Positions 5,889-6,672 of a stretch of DNA of 6,672 nt are shown here, in pieces. Origin of the DNA: Pseudomonadota bacterium (lineage in GTDB: Bacteria > Pseudomonadota > Gammaproteobacteria > Burkholderiales > Gallionellaceae). Position numbers and translations under genes: made by a program. The DNA lies in contig JAJXWG010000095.1 of the NCBI GenBank assembly GCA_021781695.1, forward strand, positions 1 through 6,672. The letters are read 5' to 3'. The notes under the pieces are model-generated. The model made no database searches. It worked only from the letters and a program-made list of their open reading frames with translations, and was not told the origin of the DNA. How positions within the stretch are numbered: position 1 is the stretch's first letter; the number at the start of each line of letters is the position of its first letter.

Positions 5889-6672
5889 AAAAAAACAAAC
5901 CGGCGCAGCCAAGACCGCGCGCAACCCGATCAAGATCGTGCAGCTTAACGAGCGCCTGCGCAAGCCTGAGTGGATACGCGTGAAGACCGGATCGGGATCG
6001 GGCTACCACGAAGTCAAACGGCTATTAAGAGAGCACAATCTGGTCACGGTGTGCGAGGAAGCCTCATGCCCCAACATCGGCGAATGCTTCAGCAAGGGCA
6101 CGGCTACTTTCATGATTCTGGGCGACGTATGCACGAGGCGCTGCCCGTTCTGCGACGTCGCACACGGCAAACCGCAGCCGCCAGACAGCGATGAACCCGC
6201 CAATCTCGCGCGTTCCATCGAATTGCTTAAACTCAAATACGTGGTAATCACCAGCGTGGACCGCGACGACTTGCGGGACGGCGGCGCCAAACATTTTGCC
6301 GATTGTCTATCGGCGATCCGTGTGAGTTCGCCCGCAACGCGGCTGGAAATCCTGGTGCCCGATTTTCGCGGCCGCCTCAACGAGGCGCTCGATGCGCTGT
6401 CAAGCAGCCTTCCCGATGTGCTCAACCACAATCTGGAAACCGTGCCGCGTTTATACAAACTTGCGCGTCCCGGCGCCGACTATGCGCATTCACTAAAATT
6501 GCTGATGGATTTCAAGACGCGCTTTCCGGGAATACCCACGAAATCCGGCCTGATGCTGGGGCTTGGCGAGCGTGATGAGGAAGTGCTGGAAGTGATGCGC
6601 AATCTGCGCGCGCATGACGTTGACATGCTTACGCTGGGCCAGTATCTGCAGCCATCAAATGGCCACCTGCCT
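5881..6672 (+). CDS. lipA: Lipoyl synthase (radical SAM), 3' end cut off by the window
   Basis: The first 264 codons of a frame still open at the right edge; about 50 residues are missing compared with the usual length. The enzyme inserts two sulfur atoms into protein-bound octanoyl chains to make lipoyl groups, using LipB's product. It needs two 4Fe-4S clusters. The auxiliary cluster, which is consumed as sulfur donor, is bound by C58, C63 and C69 (CEEASCPNIGEC). The radical SAM cluster is bound by C84, C88 and C91 (CTRRCPFC). Further landmarks are EEASCPNIGECFSKGTATFM (59-78), VITSVDRDDLRDGGAKHFA (122-140), LNHNLETVPRLY (181-192), KSGLMLGLGE (221-230) and QYLQPS (254-259). The C-terminal RSSY motif, whose serine also binds the auxiliary cluster, lies beyond the window. 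The ATG at 5881 overlaps the end of lipB. A weak AAAGAAAG at 5866-5873 may help initiation. Codons 3-5 contain a run of eight A. Confidence 0.97.
   Translation, partial: MSEKKQTGAAKTARNPIKIVQLNERLRKPEWIRVKTGSGSGYHEVKRLLREHNLVTVCEEASCPNIGECFSKGTATFMILGDVCTRRCPFCDVAHGKPQPPDSDEPANLARSIELLKLKYVVITSVDRDDLRDGGAKHFADCLSAIRVSSPATRLEILVPDFRGRLNEALDALSSSLPDVLNHNLETVPRLYKLARPGADYAHSLKLLMDFKTRFPGIPTKSGLMLGLGERDEEVLEVMRNLRAHDVDMLTLGQYLQPSNGHLP

Overview
The window looks like ordinary chromosomal core DNA from a betaproteobacterium. Nitrosomonadales, for example a Gallionella- or Sideroxydans-like lineage, is my best guess. This rests on a moderately GC-rich, even base composition, on a RegB/RegA-type redox two-component pair, and on the order dac - D-amino-acid transaminase - DUF493 - lipB - lipA. 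The lineage is an inference from gene content and gene order; no database search was possible.

Layout. Positions 1-62 hold the 5' end of a leftward gene that encodes an export signal and runs off the left edge. A 69-base divergent control region (63-131) follows. Everything from 132 to the right edge is on the + strand: a membrane redox histidine kinase (regB-like, 132-1385); its response regulator (regA-like, 1382-1921, ATGA overlap); a 110-base gap containing a perfect TATAAT; an HDOD-domain protein (2032-2907); a D-Ala-D-Ala carboxypeptidase (dacC, 2940-4085); a D-amino-acid transaminase (dat, 4118-4972); a DUF493/YbeD protein (4969-5253, ATGA overlap); lipB (5253-5888, TGATG junction); and lipA (from 5881, 8-base overlap with lipB, cut by the right edge after 264 codons). 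There is no gene-free stretch over 300 bases. I see no tRNA, rRNA, CRISPR array, insertion sequence or convincing terminator.

How the genes work together. RegB probably reads the redox state of the respiratory quinone pool and phosphorylates RegA, a small Fis-type DNA-binding regulator of energy metabolism. The HDOD protein is a likely signalling or scaffold protein of unknown target. DacC trims peptidoglycan pentapeptides and releases D-alanine, which Dat can transaminate to pyruvate while making D-glutamate. LipB and LipA build the lipoyl cofactor of the 2-oxoacid dehydrogenases, and DUF493 is their usual small neighbour. The dac-ybeD-lipB-lipA order is an ancient proteobacterial arrangement also known from E. 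coli. No terminator is visible along the array, so partial co-transcription of redox signalling, wall and lipoylation genes is possible but unproven.

I did not find a clearly new biological system. The points most worth a second look are the tightly overlapping divergent promoters with a possibly leaderless regB, the uncharacterised HDOD gene, and the Dac/Dat pairing.
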